From contig JAILAT010000060.1 of NCBI GenBank assembly GCA_024681475.1, positions 1 to 47,031 on the forward strand: DNA of 47,031 nt, given 5' to 3'. Made by a program: the position numbers and the translations under genes. This stretch comes from Bacteroidales bacterium. Lineage in GTDB: Bacteria; Bacteroidota; Bacteroidia; Bacteroidales; P3. Each line of letters begins with the position of its first letter. Position 1 is the stretch's first letter. The notes beneath the pieces are model-generated. The model saw nothing but the letters and a program-made list of their open reading frames with translations. It did no database searches and had not been told where the DNA came from. This document shows, one piece after another, positions 8,942-16,874 of this stretch.

Positions 8942-10606
8942 TCAACTCTCCACCTTCTCCTCCCAGAAGTCGGCACCTTTGATTTTCAGCCGTTTGGGAT
9001 CAAAAACTGGCTCTTTGCCCGAGGACTGCTGGCGCTCGTAGTCGTACAGTGCGCGTATGGCCTGCGGCGACAGCAGCAGGATGGTGATGATGTTCATCCA
9101 GGCCGTGCTGCCCACGCCGATATCGCCCAGCGTCCACACCATGCCGCTGCCCACCGTGGAGCCCAAGAAGACGGCGGTGATGGTCAGCAAGCGCAGGATG
9201 TAGACCACCACTTTCTCGCCACGGTCGTCGCCGAAATGCAGGTCGGCACGCTCCATCTGCGCCTTCAGTGCAGTTTCGCGATCGCTGTTGCGCTGCAGCT
9301 CGTCGGTGGCGCCGAACTGGCGGTTGATGATGTTCTCCATCCTCATGTTGCGCTGTGCCTTGCGCAGCTTGCGGCCACGCCAGCGGCTGAAGAGATACAC
9401 CAAGTTCGTCTCGGCGTAATAGTAGTAGGCCATGATGGTGGTAAAGGCAAAGAAGAAGAGGGCCGTACTGATGATGATGTCGCCCCAGTGGAGCCCCACG
9501 AGCGTGCCTATGGCGTTGCTGGTGTAGTACACCCCAGGCTCGCCCAGCGGCGCGTTGGGATTGATGAGAAGATAATCAATGACAGGATCTCCGCCAGGGA
9601 CTTGCTTGACGCTTCCAATGATATTGTAGGTCTTGCAAGCCAGTATCATCACCGCCGTGGCGGTACACACCAACAGGGTGTCGATGTAGACGGAGAAAGC
9701 CTGCACCAGGCCTTGCTTCACGGGGTGCGACACCTTGGCGGCGGCAGCCACGATGGGCGCCGTGCCCTGTCCGGCCTCGTTGCTGTAGATTCCGCGTTTC
9801 ACGCCCCATGCGATGGTGCTGCCAAAGATGGCTGCCCCCACCTGGTTGATGCCCACAGCACCCTGCAGCATCTCCCACAGCACGCCGGGCACCAGCTTGT
9901 AGTTGATGGCCAGTACCACCAGCGACAGCACGATGTAGAGTATGGCCATGAAGGGTGCCACAATCTGCGCCACATTGGCGATGCGCTTCACGCCGCCGAT
10001 GATGACCACAGCAATCAGCACCGCCACCACGAGGCCGACAATCCAAGGCCCGACGTCGAAGGTGCGCGCAAACGACATGGCGATGCCATTGCACTGCACC
10101 GGTGGCAAAAAGATGCCGCACGACACGGCACAGATGACGGCGAAAATGCAGCCCAGCCAAGTGCTGCGAAGCCCTTTCTCCATATAGTAGGCCGGACCGC
10201 CACGAAACTCGCCGTGGTGGTTCTCCTTGTAAATCTGCGCCAAGGTGGCCTCGGTGAAGGCGCTGCCGGCACCGAAAAAGGCGATAATCCACATCCACAC
10301 GATGGCTCCGGGGCCGCCGAAAGCCAGGGCTGTAGCCACGCCGACGATGTTGCCCGTGCCGACACGTCCCGAAAGGGCCATGGCAAAGGCCTGAAAGGAG
10401 CTGATGCCCGTCTTCTGTTTTTTGTCGTTGGCGAAAAGCAGCCGCACCATCTCGGGCAACTTGCGCACCTGGACAAAACGATAGGCCACAGAGAAATACA
10501 CTCCTGCCAGCAGGCACAGCACCACCAGCGGCGGACTCCATACCCAACTGTTCACGTGCTCCACTATGGAGGTGAGCACCTCTCCTATTGTAGAAGATAG
10601 CATCAT
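8942..10606 (-). CDS. Sodium:alanine (AGCS family) amino-acid symporter
   Basis: 554 residues from the chosen start MMLSSTIGEVLTSIVEHVNS. It has about ten hydrophobic helices and AGCS signatures: GRVGTGNIVGVATALAFGGPGA, FRGGPAYYMEKGL, and GVKRGIYSNEAGQGTAPI. It is predicted to import alanine or glycine with Na+ across the inner membrane. The frame stays open up to 10828, but a TAnnTTTG promoter at 10651-10658 would start transcription inside that extension, so Met at 10604-10606 is preferred. A hydrophilic insert follows the penultimate helices (about residues 415-470), and the C-terminus is charged. Confidence 0.92.
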   Translation of the reverse strand: MMLSSTIGEVLTSIVEHVNSWVWSPPLVVLCLLAGVYFSVAYRFVQVRKLPEMVRLLFANDKKQKTGISSFQAFAMALSGRVGTGNIVGVATALAFGGPGAIVWMWIIAFFGAGSAFTEATLAQIYKENHHGEFRGGPAYYMEKGLRSTWLGCIFAVICAVSCGIFLPPVQCNGIAMSFARTFDVGPWIVGLVVAVLIAVVIIGGVKRIANVAQIVAPFMAILYIVLSLVVLAINYKLVPGVLWEMLQGAVGINQVGAAIFGSTIAWGVKRGIYSNEAGQGTAPIVAAAAKVSHPVKQGLVQAFSVYIDTLLVCTATAVMILACKTYNIIGSVKQVPGGDPVIDYLLINPNAPLGEPGVYYTSNAIGTLVGLHWGDIIISTALFFFAFTTIMAYYYYAETNLVYLFSRWRGRKLRKAQRNMRMENIINRQFGATDELQRNSDRETALKAQMERADLHFGDDRGEKVVVYILRLLTITAVFLGSTVGSGMVWTLGDIGVGSTAWMNIITILLLSPQAIRALYDYERQQSSGKEPVFDPKRLKIKGADFWEEKVES

Positions 10607-10650
10607 ATAAACCAACTTTTTATGGCATAAAAACATGCCTTTTCGAAATG

Positions 10651-10658
10651 CAAATTTA
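10651..10658 (-). promoter_or_regulatory. -7 element for the AGCS symporter
   Basis: The minus strand reads TAAATTTG, an exact TAnnTTTG match 45 nt upstream of the chosen symporter start. It helps decide that start. Confidence 0.6.
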
Positions 10659-10699
10659 CGCATTTTTCCCGAATCATGACCCTTACGCCGAAAAAAAAT

Positions 10700-10707
10700 T
10701 ATTTTTG
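10700..10707 (+). promoter_or_regulatory. -7 element for the lipoprotein gene
   Basis: TATTTTTG matches TAnnTTTG, 136 nt upstream of the lipoprotein start at 10843. It is divergent from the symporter promoter, and the intervening leader shows no gene. Confidence 0.5.
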
Positions 10708-10842
10708 CACCTGGCCCCTGGGTCGATTTAACAATTCTTAACATACCGGGAATGCACTTTCCAGGCCTCTGGCGTGTCTGTATAGCAGAAAGAACCGCAA
10801 GCCTGGCGTTTGCACAATAATTATTCATTAAAACATAAAACC

Positions 10843-11331
10843 ATGTACCAAAACATCAAAAAAATGACCTTGCTGCTCTTCGTGGCAGCCACCATGCTTT
10901 CCTTCACCGCCTGCGAAAAGGACGACGACGCTACCGACACTGGAATCCAAACGATCACACCCACCGAAAACGACATCATCGGCACCTGGCTGTTCGACTG
11001 GAACGGCGGAGGCAACTTCTGGGGCGAACATCTCTACATGCGCTCCGACCACAAGATGCTGCTGGGCGACTACAGCACCCGGGCCTACGACTGGACGCTG
11101 AAAGGCAACACCGTTGAAGGCTACATCGAGTTCGACGAGCGCGACATGCCACAAGGCCGCCTGTGGTGGGAAAAGGTCACCTTCGACATCACGGACTTCC
11201 GTACAGAAAAACAAGGCAACATCGAGTATCTCACCATGACCATCTCGGGCTGTATCTCCAACACCTACTATGGCTTCACGGACACCGCCGGCTATCTCGA
11301 CTACACCCTCACGCGGTCGCGAAGCTATTGA
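10843..11331 (+). CDS. Putative lipoprotein with lipocalin-like domain
   Basis: 162 residues from MYQNIKKMTLLLFVAATM. A signal peptide ends in the lipobox LSFTAC, and an acidic linker (EKDDDATD) after the Cys resembles the export signal of surface lipoproteins in Bacteroidetes. The body (NDIIGTWLFDWNGGGNFW... and YDWTLKGNTVEGYIEF) has the IIGTW opening and alternating strands of lipocalin-like domains. An ATG 33 nt upstream would spoil the signal peptide and is not preferred. A strong terminator follows at once, so the gene is monocistronic. Ligand or role unknown. Confidence 0.75.
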   Translation: MYQNIKKMTLLLFVAATMLSFTACEKDDDATDTGIQTITPTENDIIGTWLFDWNGGGNFWGEHLYMRSDHKMLLGDYSTRAYDWTLKGNTVEGYIEFDERDMPQGRLWWEKVTFDITDFRTEKQGNIEYLTMTISGCISNTYYGFTDTAGYLDYTLTRSRSY

Positions 11332-11354
11332 CCAATCCCATCTTGAAGTCCGCG

Positions 11355-11381
11355 GGGCGCCTAATGCAGGCGCCCTTTTTT
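11355..11381 (+). terminator. Rho-independent terminator after the lipoprotein gene
   Basis: The stem GGGCGCC/GGCGCCC with a 7-nt loop is followed by TTTTTT, 23 nt after the stop codon. Confidence 0.9.
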
Positions 11382-11439
11382 GCGCTTGCGGCAAGACGTT
11401 AAAAAAAGTTATAGATTTTCGCCTTTTGTTTTTTTTTCG

Positions 11440-11447
11440 TATTTTTG
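11440..11447 (+). promoter_or_regulatory. -7 element for the M23 peptidase-trmD-clpP unit
   Basis: TATTTTTG matches TAnnTTTG, 49 nt before the ATG at 11497. Confidence 0.6.
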
Positions 11448-11496
11448 CATTTTCTTACCCGCACGAAGGCGGCCATAACTATTAACGAAACTTATT

Positions 11497-12636
11497 ATGA
11501 ACAAATATGTTATTATAATATTCTGCTTTGCGATTTGTCTTTTCATGCCCAGCGTGGCCAACGCCCAGAACGAGAAGGACAAAGACAAGCCCAAAGTGGT
11601 CAATGTCAACAAACTGGATGTCATCTACGAGGAAGAGGAAGAAGAATACCAGCCGCTGGTGATCGACAACCCCTACGCCAAGGACGACAAAGCCAAGCTG
11701 CGTCCCCCACAGGCCCCCGGCAATGAAGAGGACGACGAGGACGAGATGGACCTGGCCATGCGCATGTATCGTCCCGACCAGACCGGCGAAGATGTGGATA
11801 GCGAGTTCGACATCATCTACGCCACGATGGACAACGAGACCATCCACTACACCGAGTCGGTCACCATCCCTGAAGCGACGACCATCCACCTGACCGAGAA
11901 GGAGAAAGGCCGCAAATTCTGTTTCCCGACACCCGAAACGGCGCGTATGTCCTCGCATTTCGGCTCGCGCCGCAGACGCTGGCACTATGGCGTGGACCTG
12001 GCCATGCCCACCGGCGAGCCTGTCTACGCAGTCTTCGACGGCATCGTGCGCATCTCGAAATGGAACAACTCCTACGGCAACCTCGTGGTTATCCGCCATT
12101 TCAACGGCCTGGAGACCTACTATGCGCACCTCTCGGAGCGCGACGTGAAAGCCGGCGACACGGTGACGGCCGGCAAAGTCATTGGCCTCTGTGGCAACAC
12201 GGGCCGCTCCTACGGCAGCCATCTGCACCTCGAGATACGTTTCATGGGCAAGGCCATGAACCCCGAATATCTGCTGGACTGCGCCAACCACAAGCTGCTG
12301 GCCGACGAGGTGGTGCTCACCCCCGCCTATTTCCGCAAAGTGGGCAGCTCGCGCAATTCGCCCGACCTGGCGGAACTGCGCCGCGTGAACCGCAACGCCG
12401 GCACCGCCGCCAACGACAAGGAGACACTGGCACAGAACCAGCCCAAATCGGAAGCCAAGGCGGTGCACGACACCAAAGCCAACCCGCCGGCCAAGCAATA
12501 CTACAAGGTGCGCAGCGGCGACACCCTCAGCAAGATAGCCAAACGTAACGGCACCACAGTGAAACGCCTCTGCCAGCTCAACGGACTGAAGGAGACCTCC
12601 ATACTGCGAATAGGGCAACGTATCCGCGTGCGCTGA
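11497..12636 (+). CDS. Secreted M23 peptidoglycan endopeptidase with LysM domain
   Basis: 379 residues. A signal peptide at 1-23 (ends VANAQ) is followed by a strongly acidic linker (EEEEEEY, NEEDDEDEMD). The M23/LytM domain at about 145-265 has zinc ligands His163 and Asp167 (HYGVDLA) and His244, with His242 in HLHLE. A C-terminal LysM (YYKVRSGDTLSKIAKRNGTT, about 335-379) binds peptidoglycan. It should cleave peptide cross-links in the periplasm during wall growth or division. The catalytic set is complete, so it is probably an active enzyme rather than an EnvC-type activator. It is followed after 34 nt by trmD. Confidence 0.92.
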   Translation: MNKYVIIIFCFAICLFMPSVANAQNEKDKDKPKVVNVNKLDVIYEEEEEEYQPLVIDNPYAKDDKAKLRPPQAPGNEEDDEDEMDLAMRMYRPDQTGEDVDSEFDIIYATMDNETIHYTESVTIPEATTIHLTEKEKGRKFCFPTPETARMSSHFGSRRRRWHYGVDLAMPTGEPVYAVFDGIVRISKWNNSYGNLVVIRHFNGLETYYAHLSERDVKAGDTVTAGKVIGLCGNTGRSYGSHLHLEIRFMGKAMNPEYLLDCANHKLLADEVVLTPAYFRKVGSSRNSPDLAELRRVNRNAGTAANDKETLAQNQPKSEAKAVHDTKANPPAKQYYKVRSGDTLSKIAKRNGTTVKRLCQLNGLKETSILRIGQRIRVR

Positions 12637-12670
12637 CCCCCTGGTGTAACAACATAAGAACAAGAGAGCT

Positions 12671-13513
12671 ATGCGCATCGATATCCTCACCCTGTTTCCC
12701 AACATGATGTCCATGTTCTTCGAGGAGAGCATCGTCAAACGCGCCCAGAAGAAAGGCGTCGTGGAGGTGCATTTCCACGACTTGCACGAATGGTCGCTGA
12801 CGCGCTACGGCAGCGTCGACGACTACCCCTACGGCGGTGGTGCCGGCATGGTGATGGCCATCGAGCCACTGGCCAACTGCATCGAGAGCCTCACGGCACA
12901 GCGCCACTACGACGACATCATCTATACCGCCCCCGACGGCGAAATGCTGTCGCAACCTATGGCCAACACCCTGTCGCTCAAGGAGAACCTCATGATTCTC
13001 TGCGGACACTACAAAGGCATCGACGAGCGTCTGCGCGAGCATTTCGTCACACGGGAGATCTCCATCGGCGACTATGTGCTGACGGGCGGCGAGCTGGCTG
13101 CGGCAGTCATCTGCGACGCCGTCATCCGTCTCATCCCCACGGTGATAGGCGACGAGCAGTCGGCGCTGAGCGACTCGTTCCAGGACGGCCTTGTGGCGCC
13201 GCCCGAATACACACGTCCGCCCGAATTCCGCGGCTGGAAAGTGCCCGACGTGCTCCTCAGCGGCAACCATGCCAAGATTGCGGAGTGGCGCTACCAGCAA
13301 TCGCTGGAGCGCACGCGCCAGCGGCGTCCCGACCTGTACGACAAATACTCAATCATTACATTCGACAAGCCTGAGGAGACTGAACCCATCCTGCCGAATC
13401 CCGATCCTGACATACCGTGTTGCCTATACGGGCCACCCGAGACGCTTTTCCGTCCGCACCAATATGACGATGAAAATCTAAGCTTTAATCCAGCTGACAA
13501 TAATAATGAATGA
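12671..13513 (+). CDS. trmD: tRNA (guanine-37-N1)-methyltransferase
   Basis: 280 residues. The start [16 protein letters not shown], the YGGGAGMVM segment, [12 protein letters not shown] and the trefoil-knot motif [14 protein letters not shown] identify TrmD, which uses S-adenosylmethionine to methylate G37 of tRNAs and so prevents frameshifting. The enzymatic core ends near residue 225. About 50 further residues, rich in Pro, Asp and Asn, form a C-terminal extension longer than in E. coli TrmD (about 255 residues). It lies between the M23 peptidase and clpP with short gaps (34 and 16 nt), consistent with one transcript. Confidence 0.96.
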   Translation: MRIDILTLFPNMMSMFFEESIVKRAQKKGVVEVHFHDLHEWSLTRYGSVDDYPYGGGAGMVMAIEPLANCIESLTAQRHYDDIIYTAPDGEMLSQPMANTLSLKENLMILCGHYKGIDERLREHFVTREISIGDYVLTGGELAAAVICDAVIRLIPTVIGDEQSALSDSFQDGLVAPPEYTRPPEFRGWKVPDVLLSGNHAKIAEWRYQQSLERTRQRRPDLYDKYSIITFDKPEETEPILPNPDPDIPCCLYGPPETLFRPHQYDDENLSFNPADNNNE

Positions 13514-13529
13514 ATAAAAAAGACATAAT

Positions 13530-14195
13530 ATGACAGAATTCGAAAAATTCGCCACCATGCACCGTGGCATCAGCAGCACCACGCTGTCCAAGTACACCTC
13601 GGCCATCAACAACTCGCTGACACCCTACATCATCGAGGAACGCCAGCTCAACATGACGCAGATGGATGTCTTCTCGCGCCTCATGATGGACCGCATCATC
13701 TTCCTCGGCACCGCCATCGACGACTACACAGCCAACGTCATCATGGCCCAGCTGCTCTTCCTCGAGAGCGTTGACAACCAGAAAGATATCCAAATCTATC
13801 TCAACTCGCCGGGAGGCTCCGTATACGCCGGCTTGGGCATCTACGACACCATGCAGTACATCCAGCCCAAGATTGCCACCATCTGCACCGGTCTCGCCGC
13901 TTCGATGGCCAGCGTGCTGCTCTGCGCCGGCACGACGGGTATGCGCTGCGCCCTGCCGCACAGCCGTGTGATGATACACCAGCCCATGGGCGGCGCCGAA
14001 GGCCAGGCCACGGACATGGAAATCACCGTACGCGAGATCCAGAAACTCAAGAAGGAGCTCTACGAGATTATCGCCAAACACAGCGGCCAATCCTTCGAGC
14101 AGGTGGAGAAAGACAGCGACCGCGACCACTGGTTCACCGCCGAAGAGGCCAAAGCCTACGGCATGATCGACGAGGTGCTGGTGAATAAGAACTGA
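13530..14195 (+). CDS. clpP: ATP-dependent Clp protease proteolytic subunit
   Basis: 221 residues. The Ser-His-Asp triad is readable: Ser125 in GLAASMAS, His150 in VMIHQP and Asp199 in SDRDHWF. LNSPGGSVYAG forms the oxyanion/substrate-binding strand. The protein assembles as a tetradecamer with ClpX, which is encoded about 25 kb away in this window rather than next door as in many bacteria. A strong terminator ends the transcript. The last 60 or so codons recur, with mainly synonymous changes, as a fragment at 19.3-19.5 kb. Confidence 0.97.
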   Translation: MTEFEKFATMHRGISSTTLSKYTSAINNSLTPYIIEERQLNMTQMDVFSRLMMDRIIFLGTAIDDYTANVIMAQLLFLESVDNQKDIQIYLNSPGGSVYAGLGIYDTMQYIQPKIATICTGLAASMASVLLCAGTTGMRCALPHSRVMIHQPMGGAEGQATDMEITVREIQKLKKELYEIIAKHSGQSFEQVEKDSDRDHWFTAEEAKAYGMIDEVLVNKN

Positions 14196-14218
14196 GCCAA
14201 TCGTCTATTAAAACAATG

Positions 14219-14254
14219 AAAAGGGGATAGAGCAACAATGCACTATCCCCTTTT
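14219..14254 (+). terminator. Rho-independent terminator after clpP
   Basis: AAAAGGGGATAG pairs perfectly with CTATCCCCTTTT around a 12-nt loop, 23 nt after the clpP stop. Confidence 0.9.
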
Positions 14255-14313
14255 CATAATACACTTATTATCAATTCACTCAAGAGGATTGACTAAAAAA
14301 GAGCAAGCAATAC

Positions 14314-14344
14314 TTTGCCGAATAAAAAGATATTCGTATCTTTG
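14314..14344 (+). promoter_or_regulatory. Full Bacteroidetes promoter (-33 TTTG, 19-nt spacer, -7 TATCTTTG)
   Basis: TTTG at 14314-14317 and TATCTTTG at 14337-14344 are 19 nt apart, the best promoter match in the window. It drives a leader of about 130 nt before the ATG at 14480. That leader holds a small hairpin (CCCTGTT/AACAGGG) and an AAGGAGGT at 14400-14407 that is not next to any start codon. Confidence 0.75.
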
Positions 14345-14479
14345 CTCCCATTAAACCCTGTTGAACAGGGGCGTCGGACGAGTCGTTGATGTGTTTCACA
14401 AGGAGGTAACACTCAGCGCTTTGGCCAGGCGACCGAATACACAAAACAAGGAACTGAAGTATAACAAAATATTAACAAA

Positions 14480-15163
14480 ATGAAGAAAATACTACTTGCT
14501 ATCGCTTTTATAGTGGCTGCCAATTGTGTGTGGGCGCAGTATAGAGGCGTGACCGTGGGCATCATTCCTGGGGGCACCAACAAAGTGGATGCCTATACCC
14601 ACAACGCAGCGAACCAACAACTGACCTCGGATTATTACAAATGGACGAACAGCGCGTCGTTCTCCAACCCGGGCTTCAAGATTTGCTTGGAAGTCCATGA
14701 TGAGAATCGCTTTTGCCACGACCGTGGCTATGTGTTGACCTATCAGCCTATGGATTTCAGCAGAAAGTCGGGCAGTTCATACATCCATAATGCCGGCACG
14801 GGCACCATGATAGCTTTCACCCGCTATTTCGGCTGGACGATACTCTATGGCCATCGCATCCAGTTCCCCATCTACTTGGGCTGGGGCTTCACCCGCTATT
14901 CGACCCCGAAAGAAGAGACCTCTAACATGGAAAACCTTATGTTCTTAAACTTCAGCGCTTCAGCCATGATGGACTTCTACATCACAAACAGGATATATCT
15001 CTATGGCGGCTATTCGTTCCACAGAGGGTTCCATCTGAGACTCAACCCAACAGAAGATAGCAGCACCGGTACCTACGGCAGTAGCAGCAGCACAACAGTG
15101 CAGTTGAAGAACGCCAAGGAACATCGTATGTATCCCGAATTTGGCATAGCATTCAGATTCTAG
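14480..15163 (+). CDS. Secreted outer-membrane-like beta protein
   Basis: 227 residues. A signal peptide (MKKILLAIAFIVAANCVWAQ) is followed by a beta-rich sequence of alternating aromatic residues (MIAFTRYFGWTILYGHR, IQFPIYLGWGFTRY, FYITNRIYLYGGYSFHRGF), ending in the aromatic C-terminus IAFRF typical of outer-membrane beta-barrels. Family not recognised. It is the first gene of a unit transcribed from 14337 that continues, after 44 nt, with the zinc-finger protein. A serine/threonine-rich loop lies at about residues 195-212. Function unknown; an 8- to 10-strand barrel is the simplest reading. Confidence 0.7.
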   Translation: MKKILLAIAFIVAANCVWAQYRGVTVGIIPGGTNKVDAYTHNAANQQLTSDYYKWTNSASFSNPGFKICLEVHDENRFCHDRGYVLTYQPMDFSRKSGSSYIHNAGTGTMIAFTRYFGWTILYGHRIQFPIYLGWGFTRYSTPKEETSNMENLMFLNFSASAMMDFYITNRIYLYGGYSFHRGFHLRLNPTEDSSTGTYGSSSSTTVQLKNAKEHRMYPEFGIAFRF

Positions 15164-15207
15164 ATGGCAGAAAACAATATTATTAACGCATAAATATTAA
15201 CAATAGT

Positions 15208-16857
15208 ATGAAACGCATAGCATATATATTTATAGTATTGATGGCCTTTGGCCTGTTTTCGGGCATGGCTTCATTCAACCGGACGACCGATGTCAATGCT
15301 CCGGAGATGGAGGAGAGCATCGGCGGTGCGGTGAAAAAGGCAATTGCCGCCGGACGCAACAACAAGGGGGTATACCATGTCACCTTCCGCGACAGACAAT
15401 ACATCGACAAAAACAAGTTCTACAAGTATATGGCCAAACATGACTATTATGTCATTTATGGTTCCGAAAGTTTCAATAGCGATTTTATACGCTTTGGAGA
15501 AGAACAGCGCAGCTTGGTGTCTGCCGATTTTATCAAGAAGCAGGACGTGGACCGCTATGTGGTGGGCATCAACGATGCCACCAGCTACAGCACTGCGCAG
15601 GTTGTGGATTTGAGAGACATGAGGACAGCCGGCAGTTTCCAATTGAAAAATGTGCAGTGGCCTCAATCGCAAATCAAGAACGGTATGGTCAACGGTGAAG
15701 GCAAAGGCTATGTCCGCGATGGCAACAATTACCTGATAGTCAGCGGATACTTTGAAGAGGGCGTACCGCAAGGAAAGTGTCAATATATGGTTTATAACGT
15801 AAAATTTTACACAGGATGCATTGATGTGGTCCACAATAAACCCACAGAGTTCTCGGTGGGTAGGATGAATTATGGCTATGCCACCATAACAACAGGCAAC
15901 GGCAAATATGGCTTCCTGTCCAAAAGCGGCACATTGACGGTGCCGATGATATACTCCACCGTGGTGTCGGGCTTCAACTCGCAAGGCTTCGCTGTGGTCA
16001 AGAACAACGAAGGCAAAGAGATAAAGATTGACGGCACCGGCAAGGTGCTGGGCTATTCCGATTTCCAGAAGGCACAGGACGAAGCCAAACGTCAGGCCGA
16101 GCTGGCCGAGAAACGCCGTCAGGAAGAGGCCGAGCGGCAACGCCAAGCCGAGGAGCGCCGCAAGGAAGAAGAGGCTCGCCAGGCCGAAATCAAGCGCGCC
16201 GAAGAGTCGAAGTACGACGACCTGCGCCGCTACTACAACTCGTTCCAGAACGGTTCGTTCATGAATGCCTACGACGAATATATGCAGAAATATCCCAACG
16301 GCAGCCACCGCAGCGAAATAGAGTCGATGAAGACCCAAATCAAGACACGCGAGAGCCGCATCGCCGCAGGCCAAGACCTTCGCAAATGGAAGATGGGCAA
16401 CCAGGTGTGCGTAAGCACTGGCGGCGGCATCCTGCTGGGACTGGTTGAGCGCTTCAACGAGGACCGCAGCTCGGCGCAAATCAAGGTGGTGGCCAGCCCC
16501 ACGAGTTCCTACAACGGTCAGACCGTGAAGAAAGATGCCACGATATGGATACAGAAAGGTACGGGTTGGCACTTGGCACTCGACGAAGAGGTTTCCTACG
16601 CTTCGAGCAACAATTCTGTCGGATCCATTAATGACACCAAGGTGGTTTATCAGTCGTCGTCATCATCCTCTTCATCATCCTCACAAACCAGGTGTTCCTC
16701 ATGCGGAGGCCGAGGAATGGTGCCGTGCAGCAGTTGCAATGGTACGGGGCGCGTCTCCTCTGGATGGGGTTCTGACAGTGAATACGAAACATGCTCGTCA
16801 TGCAGAGGTAGCGGACAATACAGGTGCAGTTCCTGCAGCGGAAAAGGATACAGATAG
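15208..16857 (+). CDS. Exported WG/MORN-like protein with coiled coil and C-terminal DnaJ-type zinc finger
   Basis: 549 residues. Features in order: hydrophobic N-terminal segment (AYIFIVLMAFGLFSGMAS), probably a signal peptide or anchor; a MORN-like stretch (GEGKGYV...GYFEEGVPQGKC); a WG-repeat-like stretch (GKYGFLSKSGTLTVPMIYSTV...GFAVVKNNEGKEI) to about residue 280; a charged coiled coil at about 290-335 (EAKRQAELAEKRRQEEAERQ...); a helical segment; a beta domain; a serine tract (SSSSSSSSSS, about residues 483-492); and four CxxCxGxG units (CSSCGGRG, CSSCNGTG, CSSCRGSG, CSSCSGKG) at 495-549. The four units are exactly a DnaJ/Hsp40 zinc-finger array, but no J domain is present. Its role may be in protein folding or binding outside the cytoplasm (inference). 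Confidence 0.75.
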   Translation: MKRIAYIFIVLMAFGLFSGMASFNRTTDVNAPEMEESIGGAVKKAIAAGRNNKGVYHVTFRDRQYIDKNKFYKYMAKHDYYVIYGSESFNSDFIRFGEEQRSLVSADFIKKQDVDRYVVGINDATSYSTAQVVDLRDMRTAGSFQLKNVQWPQSQIKNGMVNGEGKGYVRDGNNYLIVSGYFEEGVPQGKCQYMVYNVKFYTGCIDVVHNKPTEFSVGRMNYGYATITTGNGKYGFLSKSGTLTVPMIYSTVVSGFNSQGFAVVKNNEGKEIKIDGTGKVLGYSDFQKAQDEAKRQAELAEKRRQEEAERQRQAEERRKEEEARQAEIKRAEESKYDDLRRYYNSFQNGSFMNAYDEYMQKYPNGSHRSEIESMKTQIKTRESRIAAGQDLRKWKMGNQVCVSTGGGILLGLVERFNEDRSSAQIKVVASPTSSYNGQTVKKDATIWIQKGTGWHLALDEEVSYASSNNSVGSINDTKVVYQSSSSSSSSSSQTRCSSCGGRGMVPCSSCNGTGRVSSGWGSDSEYETCSSCRGSGQYRCSSCSGKGYR

Positions 16858-16874
16858 CAGACTATATTCCGCCA

